Below are positions 1 through 10,271 of a stretch of 64,000 nt of DNA, piece after piece. The notes under the pieces were generated by a model. The model did no database searches, had not been told where the DNA came from, and saw only the letters and a list, made by a program, of their open reading frames with translations. A program made the position numbers and the translations under genes. Position 1 is the stretch's first letter, and each line of letters starts with the position of its first letter. This DNA comes from Tridacna crocea (Eukaryota; Mollusca; Bivalvia; Cardiida; Cardiidae), in contig OX031068.1 in assembly GCA_943736015.1 (NCBI GenBank), positions 30,438,296-30,502,295 of the forward strand, read 5' to 3'.

Positions 1-1499
1 CTCTTCAATCCGCAACAAGAAACCCAGCTACATTGACTACCCTCTCATGTTTTGGTCTTTTTAAGCCCCTTGCAAGAATTACTTCCCTTTAACCCTCGAT
101 GCACCCCCCCTCCCCAGCCCTTTACTTGATTTGCTTTTCTAACTCAGCCCACAAGAAATGCTGCACATTGAAACTTTCAATAGACCAAGGTGATCAATGT
201 ACAGTGTAAAAAGAAAAACCAGAAATTAATGCGACAAGTGGCTAAAAAAAGACTGAAAATTCTTTCAGTTACTTCCTATTGCATATATCAAACAATGGCA
301 ACTGAAGTGTAATTTTTCTAATCTCTTTAAACCGCAACAAGAAACCCAGTTACGTTGACTACCGTCACATATGTGCCAGTTACGCTCATGCGAAAACCCC
401 AGAAATGAATGTGACAGGTGGCTAAAAAAAGACTGAAAACTCTCAGTTGCTTCCTATTGCATATATCAAACAGAGGCAACTGAAGTGTAATATTTCTAAT
501 ATCTTCAAACCACAACAAGAAGCCCAGTTATGTTGACTACCGTCTCATATGTGCCAGTTACGCTCATGGGAAAACCCCAGAAAATAATGCGACAAGTGGC
601 TAAAAAAAGACTGAAGGCTCTTTCAGTAGCAACTGCTTCTTATTGCATAAATCAAACAAAAGGAACTAAATTTTCAATGTGTATTTTTTTTCTCCAATCT
701 CTTTATACCGTGACGAGAAATCCATTTACGTTGACTACCGTCTCATAGGTGCCGGTTACGTGCCCGCGAAAATCGACTTACGGAACATTTCATAGCAGAC
801 GACACCTGTTGCTTAATAGGTCAAATATAGGGAACTTAGTTTCTAATATCTGTTTTTTATTTCTGCAATCTTTTTTTAACCTGACAACAAACCCTTTTAG
901 GTTGTCTGTTGTCTCGCAGGTGCCACTTACGTATCCGCAAAAACATGAAAAATCGACTGACGGAATATTTTATAGCAGACGCCAACTGTTGCTTAAGTCA
1001 ATTATATGGATTTTTCTTTTTCTTTTTCTCTCACTAGGGCCATTGGTTTGGTTACGTGACCATCTCACGCATACGTGACTTACGTGCTACGCATAAAATC
1101 GTAAAATCAACTTCAACACTTTATGAGGCAACTGATACCTATTGTACAATTCAAGGACAGGTAAACAAAATTTTTCCCTGTTTTCTTACCAGGGTCATGA
1201 AAACATTGAACCAATTTTGACGACTGCGCGAGTCAAAAGTCAATTTTATGTTTAATCGCTGCGCAAAAATATAAAATTCAGAAGCAACCATTTGCTGTTG
1301 CGGAAACTTTTTCCGATAAAAGAATCTAGAAGTAGGCCATAAAGATACAATAAGATGTAAGAATAACTAAAAATCAATTGCTTCTTTGATAGGGTAGAAA
1401 ACATTGTGGGAAAAGGAGAAAATGCTGGTAACCTGCATTGTCTCCTTTCCTCAGATTATTTCCAAAAGCCTTCTCTTTCAGGGGTGTTAAAAGGCGTCA
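1..1499 (+). repeat. satellite unit 1, partial
   Basis: This is the truncated first copy. It begins at the end of sub-repeat A and lacks roughly 700 bp of the unit. It contains sub-repeat B, the 178-, 198-, 171- and 126-bp monomers and the hairpin region. A private variant replaces ACCCTGAC with AACCTGAC near 887. Confidence 0.95.
1409..1450 (+). other. conserved imperfect inverted repeat (hairpin)
   Basis: GGAAAAGGAGAAAATGC and GCATTGTCTCCTTTCC flank the 9-nt loop TGGTAACCT and can pair with few mismatches, giving a stem of about 16 bp. It is present in every complete unit, about 90 bp before the anchor. Function unknown. Confidence 0.6.
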
Positions 1500-1522
1500 T
1501 TGTGCGGTAAAAGGTTAATAAG

Positions 1523-1528
1523 AATAAA
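1523..1528 (+). terminator. AATAAA poly(A)-signal-like hexamer
   Basis: I found only one plus-strand AATAAA per unit in my reading. It sits about 25 bp upstream of the first CCAAT box of the promoter-like block. A transcript started at one unit's TATA-like element would meet it about 1.9 kb later, just before the next unit's promoter-like block. No clear GT-rich downstream element follows, so function is uncertain. Confidence 0.25.
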
Positions 1529-1740
1529 CAGATATTCCCCCCCTTCCCATCAGCCAATCAAATCTCTTCCCGCTCTGAAATTATCCAATCAGAGAAGCTT
1601 TAAGGAAATCAGAATGAAAACCAACAGCCAATCAGAGAAGACTTTAGAAATTTCAACAGCCAATCAGAGAGCTTCAAATTCGCGCCAAAATGGCGCCCTA
1701 ATTTATCGATTTAAAACAGTAAAAAAAACGGCATAAAAGT
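1523..1740 (+). promoter_or_regulatory. promoter-like block, repeated in every unit
   Basis: Seen in the sequence: four CCAAT boxes in the same orientation at 1554, 1585, 1628 and 1660 (spacings 31, 43 and 32 bp). These are followed by TTCGCGCCAAAATGGCGCC at 1679-1697, then CATAAAAG at 1732-1739. The 19-bp element contains TTTTGGCGCG on the minus strand, an E2F-type site, and AAAATGGCGCC on the plus strand, a YY1-type site. Known biology: NF-Y-bound CCAAT boxes spaced about 31-33 bp, together with E2F sites, are characteristic of animal cell-cycle promoters. Inference: each unit could carry a Pol II promoter firing rightwards from about 1760. The same block lies 54-240 bp after every unit anchor. 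No downstream protein-coding gene is evident, so any product would be a non-coding satellite RNA. Confidence 0.5.
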
Positions 1741-1845
1741 GGATTTAAAGTCTTCTGTAAAGGCTGCTGTGCAGTCCTTGGCAAACTGCCATCCACACAT
1801 GCCAGATTTCACACATTTAAGAAAATAGGGGCGTAAAAGGCCATG

Positions 1846-1920
1846 TGTTGGTCTTTTCAAGCCTCTTGCAAGAATTACTTCCCTTTATTCCTCGATGCAA
1901 CCCCCCCTCCCCAGCTCATA
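1846..1920 (+). repeat. truncated 75-bp module (reference unit)
   Basis: This is a shortened copy of the left end of the A and B sub-repeats: TTGGTCTTTTCAAGCC, then TTGCAAGAATTACTTCCC, then a C-rich run ending CCCCAG. It sits directly upstream of sub-repeat A in every unit. The module therefore occurs three times per unit, once truncated. Confidence 0.85.
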
Positions 1921-2243
1921 TGTTTTGGTCTTTTTAAGCCTCTTGCAAGAATTACTTCCCTTTAACCCTCGATGCACCCCCCCTCCCCAGCCCTTTACTG
2001 GATTTGCTTTTTTAACTCAGCCCACAAGAAATGCTGCACATTGAAACTTTCAATAGACCAAAGTGATCAATATACAGTGAAAAAAAAACCAACAGAAATT
2101 AATGCGACAAGTGGCTAAAAAAAGACTGAAAACTCTTTTCAGTTACTTCCTATTGCATATATCAAACAATGGCAACTGAAGTGTAATTTTTCTAATCTCT
2201 TCAATCCGCAACAAGAAACCCAGTTACATTGACTACCCTCTCA
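1921..2243 (+). repeat. sub-repeat A, 323 bp (reference unit)
   Basis: First of two tandem sub-repeats within the unit. A-type markers are AAGCCTCTTGC, CAATATACAGTG followed by a long A-run, and GAAAACTCTTTTCAG. Its right half aligns with the 178-bp monomer and its left half of about 145 bp is an extra module. Loss of one A/B copy gives the 1874-bp units; gain of one contributes to the 2343-bp unit. Confidence 0.9.
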
Positions 2244-2568
2244 TGTTTTGGTCTTTTTAAGCCCCTTGCAAGAATTACTTCCCTTTAACCCTCGATGCAT
2301 CCCCCTCTCCCCAGCCCTTTACTTGATTTGCTTTTCTAACTCAGCCCACAAGAAATGCTGCACATTGAAACTTTCAATAGACCAAGGTGATCAATGTACA
2401 GTGTAAAAAGAAAAACCAGAAATTAATGCGACAAGTGGCTAAAAAAAGACTGAAAATTCTTTCAGTTACTTCCTATTGCATATATCAAACAATGGCAACT
2501 GAAGTGTAATTTTTCTAATCTCTTTAAACCGCAACAAGAAACCCAGTTACGTTGACTACCGTCACATA
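2244..2568 (+). repeat. sub-repeat B, about 325 bp (reference unit)
   Basis: Second tandem sub-repeat. B-type markers are AAGCCCCTTGC, CAATGTACAGTGTAAAAAG and GAAAATTCTTTCAG. Its end runs straight into the 178-bp monomer series (GTTACGTTGACTACCGTC). Confidence 0.9.
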
Positions 2569-3220
2569 TGTGCCAGTTACGCTCATGCGAAAACCCCAGA
2601 AATGAATGTGACAGGTGGCTAAAAAAAGACTGAAAACTCTCAGTTGCTTCCTATTGCATATATCAAACAGAGGCAACTGAAGTGTTATATTTCTAATATC
2701 TTCAAACCACAACAAGAAGCCCAGTTATGTTGACTACCGTCTCATATGTGCCAGTTACGCTCATGCGAAAACCCCAGAAAATAATGCGACAAGTGGCTAA
2801 AAAAAGACTGAAGGCTCTTTCAGTAGCAACTGCTTCTTATTGCATAAATCAAACAAAAGGAACTAAATTTTCAATGTGTATTTTTTTTCTCCAATCTCTT
2901 TATACCGTGACGAGAAATCCATTTACGTTGACTACCGTCTCATAGGTGCCGGTTACGTGCCCGCGAAAATCGACTTACAGAACATTTCATAGCAGACGAC
3001 ACCTGTTGCTTAATAGGTCAAATATAGGGAACTTAGTTTCTAATATCTGTTTTTTATTTCTGCAATCTTTTTTTAGGTTGTCTGTTGTCTCGCAGGTGCC
3101 ACTTACGTATCTGCAAAAACATGAAAAATCGACTGACGGAATATTTTATAGCAGACGCCAACTGTTGCTTAAGTCAATTATATGGATTTTTCTTTTTCTT
3201 TTTCTCTCACTAGGGCCATT
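2569..3220 (+). repeat. series of diverged 126-198-bp monomers (reference unit)
   Basis: Four tandem monomers start at 2569, 2747, 2945 and 3095. Each begins with a variant of TGTGCCAGTTACGCTC or GGTGCCGGTTACGTG and later contains a variant of CAACTGTTGCTTA. Monomer lengths are 178, 198, 171 (150 here because of the local 21-bp deletion) and 126 bp. Divergence rises from left to right. A further weakly similar segment may follow at 3221-3370. This is the oldest layer of the array's repeat hierarchy. Confidence 0.8.
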
Positions 3221-3675
3221 GGTTTGGTTACGTGACCATCTCACGCATACGTGACTTACGTGCTACGCATAAAATCGTAAAATCAACTTCAACACTTTAT
3301 GAGGCAACTGATACCTATTGTACAATTCAAGGACAGGTAAACAAAATTTTTCCCTGTTTTCTTACCAGGGTCATGAAAACATTGAACCAATTTTGACGAC
3401 TGCGCGAGTCAAAAGTCAATTTTATGTTTAATCGCTGCGCAAAAATATAAAATTCAGAAGCAACCGTTTGCTGTTGCGGAAACTTTTTCCGATAAAAGAA
3501 TCTAGAAGTAGGCCATAAAGATACAATAAGATGTAAGAATAACTAAAAATCAATTGCTTCTTTGATAGGGTAGAAAACATTGTGGGAAAAGGAGAAAATG
3601 CTGGTAACCTGCATTGTCTCCTTTCCTCAGATTATTTCCAAAAGCCTTCTCTTTCAGGGGTGTTAAAAGGCGTCA

Positions 3676-5873
3676 TTGTGCGGTAAAAGGTTAATAAGAA
3701 TAAACAGATATTCCCCCCCTTCCCATCAGCCAATCAAATCTCTTCCCGCTCTGAAATTATCCAATCAGAGAAGCTTTAAGGAAATCAGAATGAAAACCAA
3801 CAGCCAATCAGAGAAGACTTTAGAAATTTCAACAGCCAATCAGAGAGCTTCAAATTCGCGCCAAAATGGCGCCCTAATTTATCGATTTAAAACAGTAAAA
3901 AAAAACGGCATAAAAGTGGATTTAAAGTCTTCTGTAAAGGCTGCTGTGCAGTCCTTGGCAAACTGCCATCCACACATGCCAGATTTCACACATTTAAGAA
4001 AATAGGGGCGTAAAAGGCCATGTGTTGGTCTTTTCAAGCCTCTTGCAAGAATTACTTCCCTTTATTCCTCGATGCAACCCCCCCTCCCCAGCTCATATGT
4101 TTTGGTCTTTTTAAGCCTCTTGCAAGAATTACTTCCCTTTAACCCTCGATGCACCCCCCCTCCCCAGCCCTTTACTGGATTTGCTTTTTTAACTCAGCCC
4201 ACAAGAAATGCTGCACATTGAAACTTTCAATAGACCAAAGTGATCAATATACAGTGAAAAAAAAAACCAACAGAAATTAATGCGACAAGTGGCTAAAAAA
4301 AGACTGAAAACTCTTTTCAGTTACTTCCTATTGCATATATCAAACAATGGCAAATGAAGTGTAATTTTTCTAATCTCTTCAATCCGCAACAAGAAACCCA
4401 GTTACATTGACTACCCTCTCATGTTTTGGTCTTTTTAAGCCCCTTGCAAGAATTACTTCCCTTTAACCCTCGATGCATCCCCCCCTCCCCAGCCCTTTAC
4501 TTGATTTGCTTTTCTAACTCAGCCCACAAGAAATGCTGCACATTGAAACTTTCAATAGACCAAGGTGATCAATGTACAGTGTAAAAAGAAAAACCAGAAA
4601 TTAATGCGACAAGTGGCTAAAAAAAGACTGAAAATTCTTTCAGTTACTTCCTATTGCATATATCAAACAATGGCAACTGAAGTGTAATTTTTCTAATCTC
4701 TTTAAACCGCAACAAGAAACCCAGTTACGTTGACTACCGTCACTTATGTGCCAGTTACGCTCATGCGAAAACCCCAGAAATGAATGTGACAGGTGGCTAA
4801 AAAAAGACTGAAAACTCTCAGTTGCTTCCTATTGCATATATCAAACAGAGGCAACTGAAGTGTAATATTTCTAATATATTCAAACCACAACAAGAAGCCC
4901 AGTTATGTTGACTACCGTCTCATATGTGCCAGTTACGCTCATGCGAAAACCCCAGAAAATAATGCAACAAGTGGCTAAAAAAAGACTGAAGGCTCTTTCA
5001 GTAGCAACTGCTTCTTATTGCATAAATCAAACAAAAGGAACTAAATTTTCAATGTGTATTTTTTTTCTCCAATCTCTTTATACCGTGACGAGAAATCCAT
5101 TTACGTTGACTACCGTCTCATAGGTGCCGGTTACGTGCCCGCTAAAAATCGACTTACGGAACATTTCATAGCAGACGACACCTGTTGCTTAATAGGTCAA
5201 ATATAGGAAACTTAGTTTCTAATATCTGTTTTTTATTTCTGCAATCTTTTTTTACCCTGACAACAAACCCTTTTAGGTTGTCTGTTGTCTCGCAGGTGCC
5301 ACTTACGTATCCACAAAAACATGAAAAATCGACTGACGGAATAATATAGCAGACGCCAACTGTTGCTTAAGTCAATTATATGGATTTTTCTTTTTCTTTT
5401 TCTCTCACTAGGGCCATTGGTTTGGTTACGTGACCATCTCACGCATACGTGACTTACGTGCTACGCATAAAATCGTAAAATCAACTTCAACACTTTATGA
5501 GGCAACTGATACCTATTGTACAATTCAAGGACAGGTAAACAAAATTTTTCCCTGTTTTCTTACCAGGGTCATGAAAACATTGAACCAATTTTGACGACTG
5601 CGCGAGTCAAAAGTCAATTTTATGTTTAATCGCTGCGCAAAAATATAAAATTCAGAAGCAACCATTTGCTGTTGCGGAAACTTTTTCCGATAAAAGAATC
5701 TAGAAGTAGGCCATAAAGATACAATAAGATGTAAGAATAACTAAAAATCAATTGCTTCTTTGATAGGGTAGAAAACATTGTGGGAAAAGGAGAAAATGCT
5801 GGTAACCTGCATTGTCTCCTTTCCTCAGATTATTTCCAAAAGCCTTCTCTTTCAGGGGTGTTAAAAGGCGTCA
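3676..5873 (+). repeat. satellite unit 3 (2198 bp)
   Basis: Complete unit. An extra A in the A-run near 3896-3904 and small indels near 5142 and 5343 change the reading frames that other units share. This argues against coding function. Confidence 0.95.
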
Positions 5874-8073
5874 TTGTGCGGTAAAAGGTTAATAAGAATA
5901 AACAGATATTCCCCACCTTCCCATCAGCCAATCAAATCTCTTACCGCTCTGAAATTATCCAATCAGAGAAGCTTTAAGGAAATCAGAATGAAAACCAACA
6001 GCCAATCAGAGAAGATTTTAGAAATTTCAACAGCCAATCAGAGAGCTTCAAATTCGCGCCAAAATGGCGCCCTAATTTATCGATTTAAAACAGTAAAAAA
6101 AACGGCATAAAAGTGGATTTAAAGTCTTCTGTAAAGGCTGCTGTGCAGTCCTTGGCAAACTGCCATCCACACATGCCAGATTTCACACATTTAAGAAAAT
6201 AGGGGCGTAAAAGGCCATGTGTTGGTCTTTTCAAGCCTCTTGCAAGAATTACTTCCCTTTATTCCTCGATGCAACCCCCCCTCCCCAGCTCATATGTTTT
6301 GGTCTTTTTAAGCCTCTTGCAAGAATTACTTCCCTTTAACCCTCGATGCACCCCCCCTCCCCAGCCCTTTACTGGATTTGCTTTTTTAACTCAGCCCACA
6401 AGAAATGCTGCACATTGAAACTTTCAATAGACCAAAGTGATCAATATACAGTGAAAAAAAAAAAAACAACAGAAATTAATGCGACAAGTGGCTAAAAAAA
6501 GACTGAAAACTCTTTTCAGTTACTTCCTATTGCATATATCAAACAATGGCAAATGAAGTGTAATTTTTCTAATCTCTTCAATCCGCAACAAGAAACCCAG
6601 TTACATTGACTACCCTCTCATGTTTTGGTCTTTTTAAGCCCCTTGCAAGAATTACTTCCCTTTAACCCTCGATGCATCCCCCCCTCCCCAGCCCTTTACT
6701 TGATTTGCTTTTATAACTCAGCCCACAAGAAATGCTGCACATTGAAACTTTCAATAGACCAAGGTGATCAATGTACAGTGTAAAAAGAAAAACCAGAAAT
6801 TCATGCGACAAGTGGCTAAAAAAAGACTGAAAATTCTTTCAGTTACTTCCTATTGCATATATCAAACAATGGCAACTGAAGTGTAATCTTTCTAATCTCT
6901 TTAAACCGCAACAAGAAACCCAGTTACGTTGACTACCGTCACATATGTGCCAGTTACGCTCATGCGAAAACCCCAGAAATGAATGTGACAGGTGGCTAAA
7001 AAAAGACTGAAAACTCTCAGTTGCTTCCTATTGCATATATCAAACAGAGGCAACTGAAGTGTAATATTTCTAATATCTTCAAACCACAACAAGAAGCCCA
7101 GTTATGTTGACTACCGTCTCATATGTGCCAGTTACGCTCATGCGAAAACCCCAGAAAATAATGCGACAAGTGGCTAAAAAAAGACTGAAGGCTCTTTCAG
7201 TAGCAACTGCTTCTTATTGCATAAATCAAACAAAAGGAACTAAATTTTCAATGTGTATTTTTTTTCTCCAATCTCTTTATACCGTGACAAGAAATCCATT
7301 TACGTTGACTGCCGTCTCATAGGTGCCGGTTACGTGCCCGCGAAAATCGACTTACGGAACATTTCATAGCAGACGACACCTGTTGCTTAATAGGTCAAAT
7401 ATAGGGAACTTAGTTTCTAATATCTGCTTTTTATTTCTGCAATCTTTTTTTACCCTGACAACAAACCCTTTTAGGTTGTCTGTTGTCTCGCAGGTGCCAC
7501 TTACGTATCTGCAAAAACATGAAAAATCGACTGACGGAATATTTTATAGCAGACGCCAACTGTTGCTTAAGTCAATTATATGGATTTTTCTTTTTCTTTT
7601 TCTCTCACTAGGGCCATTGGTTTGGTTACGTGACCATCTCACGCATACGTGACTTACGTGCTACGCATAAAATCGTAAAATCAACTTCAACACTTTATGA
7701 GGCAACTGATACCTATTGTACAATTCAAGGACAGGTAAACAAAATTTTTCCCTGTTTTCTTACCAGGGTCATGAAAACATTGAACCAATTTTGACGACTG
7801 CGCGAGTCAAAAGTCAATTTTATGTTTAATCGCTGCGCAAAAATATAAAATTCAGAAGCAACCGTTTGCTGTTGCGGAAACTTTTTCCGATAAAAGAATC
7901 TAGAAGTAGGCCATAAAGATACAATAAGATGTAAGAATAACTAAAAATCAATTGCTTCTTTGATAGGGTAGAAAACATTGTGGGAAAAGGAGAAAATGCT
8001 GGTAACCTGCATTGTCTCCTTTCCTCAGATTATTTCCAAAAGCCTTCTCTTTCAGGGGTGTTAAAAGGCGTCA
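5874..8073 (+). repeat. satellite unit 4 (2200 bp)
   Basis: Complete unit. It carries a long A-run in sub-repeat A (13 A at 6454-6466, against about 9-10 in most units) and a CCCCACC variant of the C-run near 5911. Confidence 0.95.
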
Positions 8074-10271
8074 TTGTGCGGTAAAAGGTTAATAAGAATA
8101 AACAGATATTCCCCCCCTTCCCATCAGCCAATCAAATCTCTTCCCGCTCTGAAATTATCCAATCAGAGAAGCTTTAAGGAAATCAGAATGAAAACCAACA
8201 GCCAATCAGAGAAGACTTTAGAAATTTCAACAGCCAATCAGAGAGCTTCAAATTCGCGCCAAAATGGCGCCCTAATTTATCGATTTAAAACAGTAAAAAA
8301 AACGGCATAAAAGTGGATTTAAAGTCTTCTGTAAAGGCTGCTGTGCAGTCCTTGGCAAACTGCCATCCATACATGCCAGATTTCACACATTTAAGAAAAT
8401 AGGGGCGTAAAAGGCCATGTGTTGGTCTTTTCAAGCCTCTTGCAAGAATTACTTCCCTTTATTCCTCGATGCAACCCCCCCTCCCCAGCTCATATGTTTT
8501 GGTCTTTTTAACCCTCTTGCAAGAATTACTTCCCTTTAACCCTCGATGCACCCCCCCTCCCCAGCCCTTTACTGGATTTGCTTTTTTAACTCAGCCCACA
8601 AGAAATGCTGCACATTGAAACTTTCAATAGACCAAAGTGATCAATATACAGTGAAAAAAAAAACCAACAGAAATTAATGCGACAAGTGGCTAAAAAAAGA
8701 CTGAAAACTCTTTTCAGTTACTTCCTATTGCATATATCAAACAATGGCAACTGAAGTGTAATTTTTCTAATCTCTTCAATCCGCAACAAGAAACCCAGTT
8801 ACATTGACTACCCTCTCATGTTTTGGTCTTTTTAAGCCCCTTGCAAGAATTACTTCCCTTTAACCCTCGATGCACCCCCCCCTCCCCAGCCCTTTACTTG
8901 ATTTGCTTTTCTAACTCAGCCCACAAGAAATGCTGCACATTGAAACTTTCAATAGACCAAGGTGATCAATGTACAGTGTAAAAAGAAAAACCAGAAATTA
9001 ATGCGACAAGTGGCTAAAAAAAGACTGAAAATTCTTTCAGTTACTTCCTATTGCATATATCAAACAATGGCAACTGAAGTGTAATTTTTCTAATCTCTTT
9101 AAACCGCAACAAGAAACCCAGTTACGTTGACTACCGTCACATATGTGCCAGTTACGCTCATGCGAAAACCCCAGAAATGAATGTGACAGGTGGCTAAAAA
9201 AAGACTGAAAACTCTCAGTTGCTTCCTATTGCATATATCAAACAGAGGCAACTGAAGTGTAATATTTCTAATATCTTCAAACCACAACAAGAAGCCCAGT
9301 TATGTTGACTACCGTCTCATATGTGCCAGTTACGCTCATGCGAAAACCCCAGAAAATAATGCGACAAGTGGCTAAAAAAAGACTGAAGGCTCTTTCAGTA
9401 GCAACTGCTTCTTATTGCATAAATCAAACAAAAGGAACTAAATTTTCAATGTGTATTTTTTTTCTCCAATCTCTTTATACCGTGACGAGAAATCCATTTA
9501 CGTTGACTACCGTCTCATAGGTGCCGGTTATGTGCCCGCGAAAATCGACTTACGGAACATTTCATAGCAGACGACACCTGTTGCTTAATAGGTCAAATAT
9601 AGGGAACTTAGTTTCTAATATCTGTTTTTTATTTCTGCAATCTTTTTTTACCCTGACAACAAACCCTTTTAGGTTGTCTGTTGTCTCGCAGGTGCCACTT
9701 ACGTATCCGCAAAAACATGAAAAATCGACTGACGGAATATTTTATAGCAGACGCCAACTGTTGCTTAAGTCAATTATATGGATTTTTCTTTTTCTTTTTC
9801 TCTCACTAGGGCCATTGGTTTGGTTACGTGACCATCTCACGCATACGTGACTTACGTGCTACGCATAAAATCGTAAAATCAACTTCAACACTTTATGAGG
9901 CAACTGATACCTATTGTACAATTCAAGGACAGGTAAACAAAATTTTTCCCTGTTTTCTTACCAGGGTCATGAAAACATTGAACCAATTTTGACGACTGCG
10001 CGAGTCAAAAGTCAATTTTATGTTTAATCGCTGCGCAAAAATATAAAATTCAGAAGCAACCGTTTGCTGTTGCGGAAACTTTTTCCGATAAAAGAATCTA
10101 GAAGTAGGCCATAAAGATACAATAAGATGTAAGAATAACTAAAAATCAATTGCTTCTTTGATAGGGTAGAAAACATTGTGGGAAAAGGAGAAAATGCTGG
10201 TAACCTGCATTGTCTCCTTTCCTCAGATTATTTCCAAAAGCCTTCTCTTTCAGGGGTGTTAAAAGGCGTCA
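8074..10271 (+). repeat. satellite unit 5 (2198 bp)
   Basis: Complete, near-consensus unit. A C-to-T change near 9530 (GGTTATGTGCCC) is shared with the units at 55600 and 59993. Confidence 0.95.

Larger units (their letters stand above)
1500..3675 (+). repeat. satellite unit 2 (2176 bp)
   Basis: Complete unit, used here as the reference for internal coordinates. It is 21 bp short because of a deletion at about 3074 in the fourth monomer. The deletion lies between two TTTTA motifs in a T-rich stretch, which fits slippage or microhomology-mediated loss. Confidence 0.95.

Noticed and set aside
327..518. Recurrent 63-codon minus-strand frame
   Set aside because: Antisense to the 178-bp monomer, no homology recognised, and absent from rearranged units such as the one at 12469.
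530..1078. Recurrent frames of 72 and 109 codons in each satellite unit as possible genes
   Set aside because: They persist only because units are nearly identical. One uses a GTG start, single-base indels break them in some units (for example units 3 and 14), and the peptides have no recognisable domain.
1158..1194. A very short intron between CAGGTAAAC and CTTACCAG
   Set aside because: About 35 nt is below the usual minimum for animal spliceosomal introns. Longer donor-acceptor pairings are listed as a separate low-interest finding.
1500..1736. Recurrent 78-codon frame over the CCAAT block
   Set aside because: It begins with TTG, covers promoter-like DNA and repeats peptide motifs only because the CCAAT boxes repeat. 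It is shifted in units 3 and 13 by homopolymer changes.
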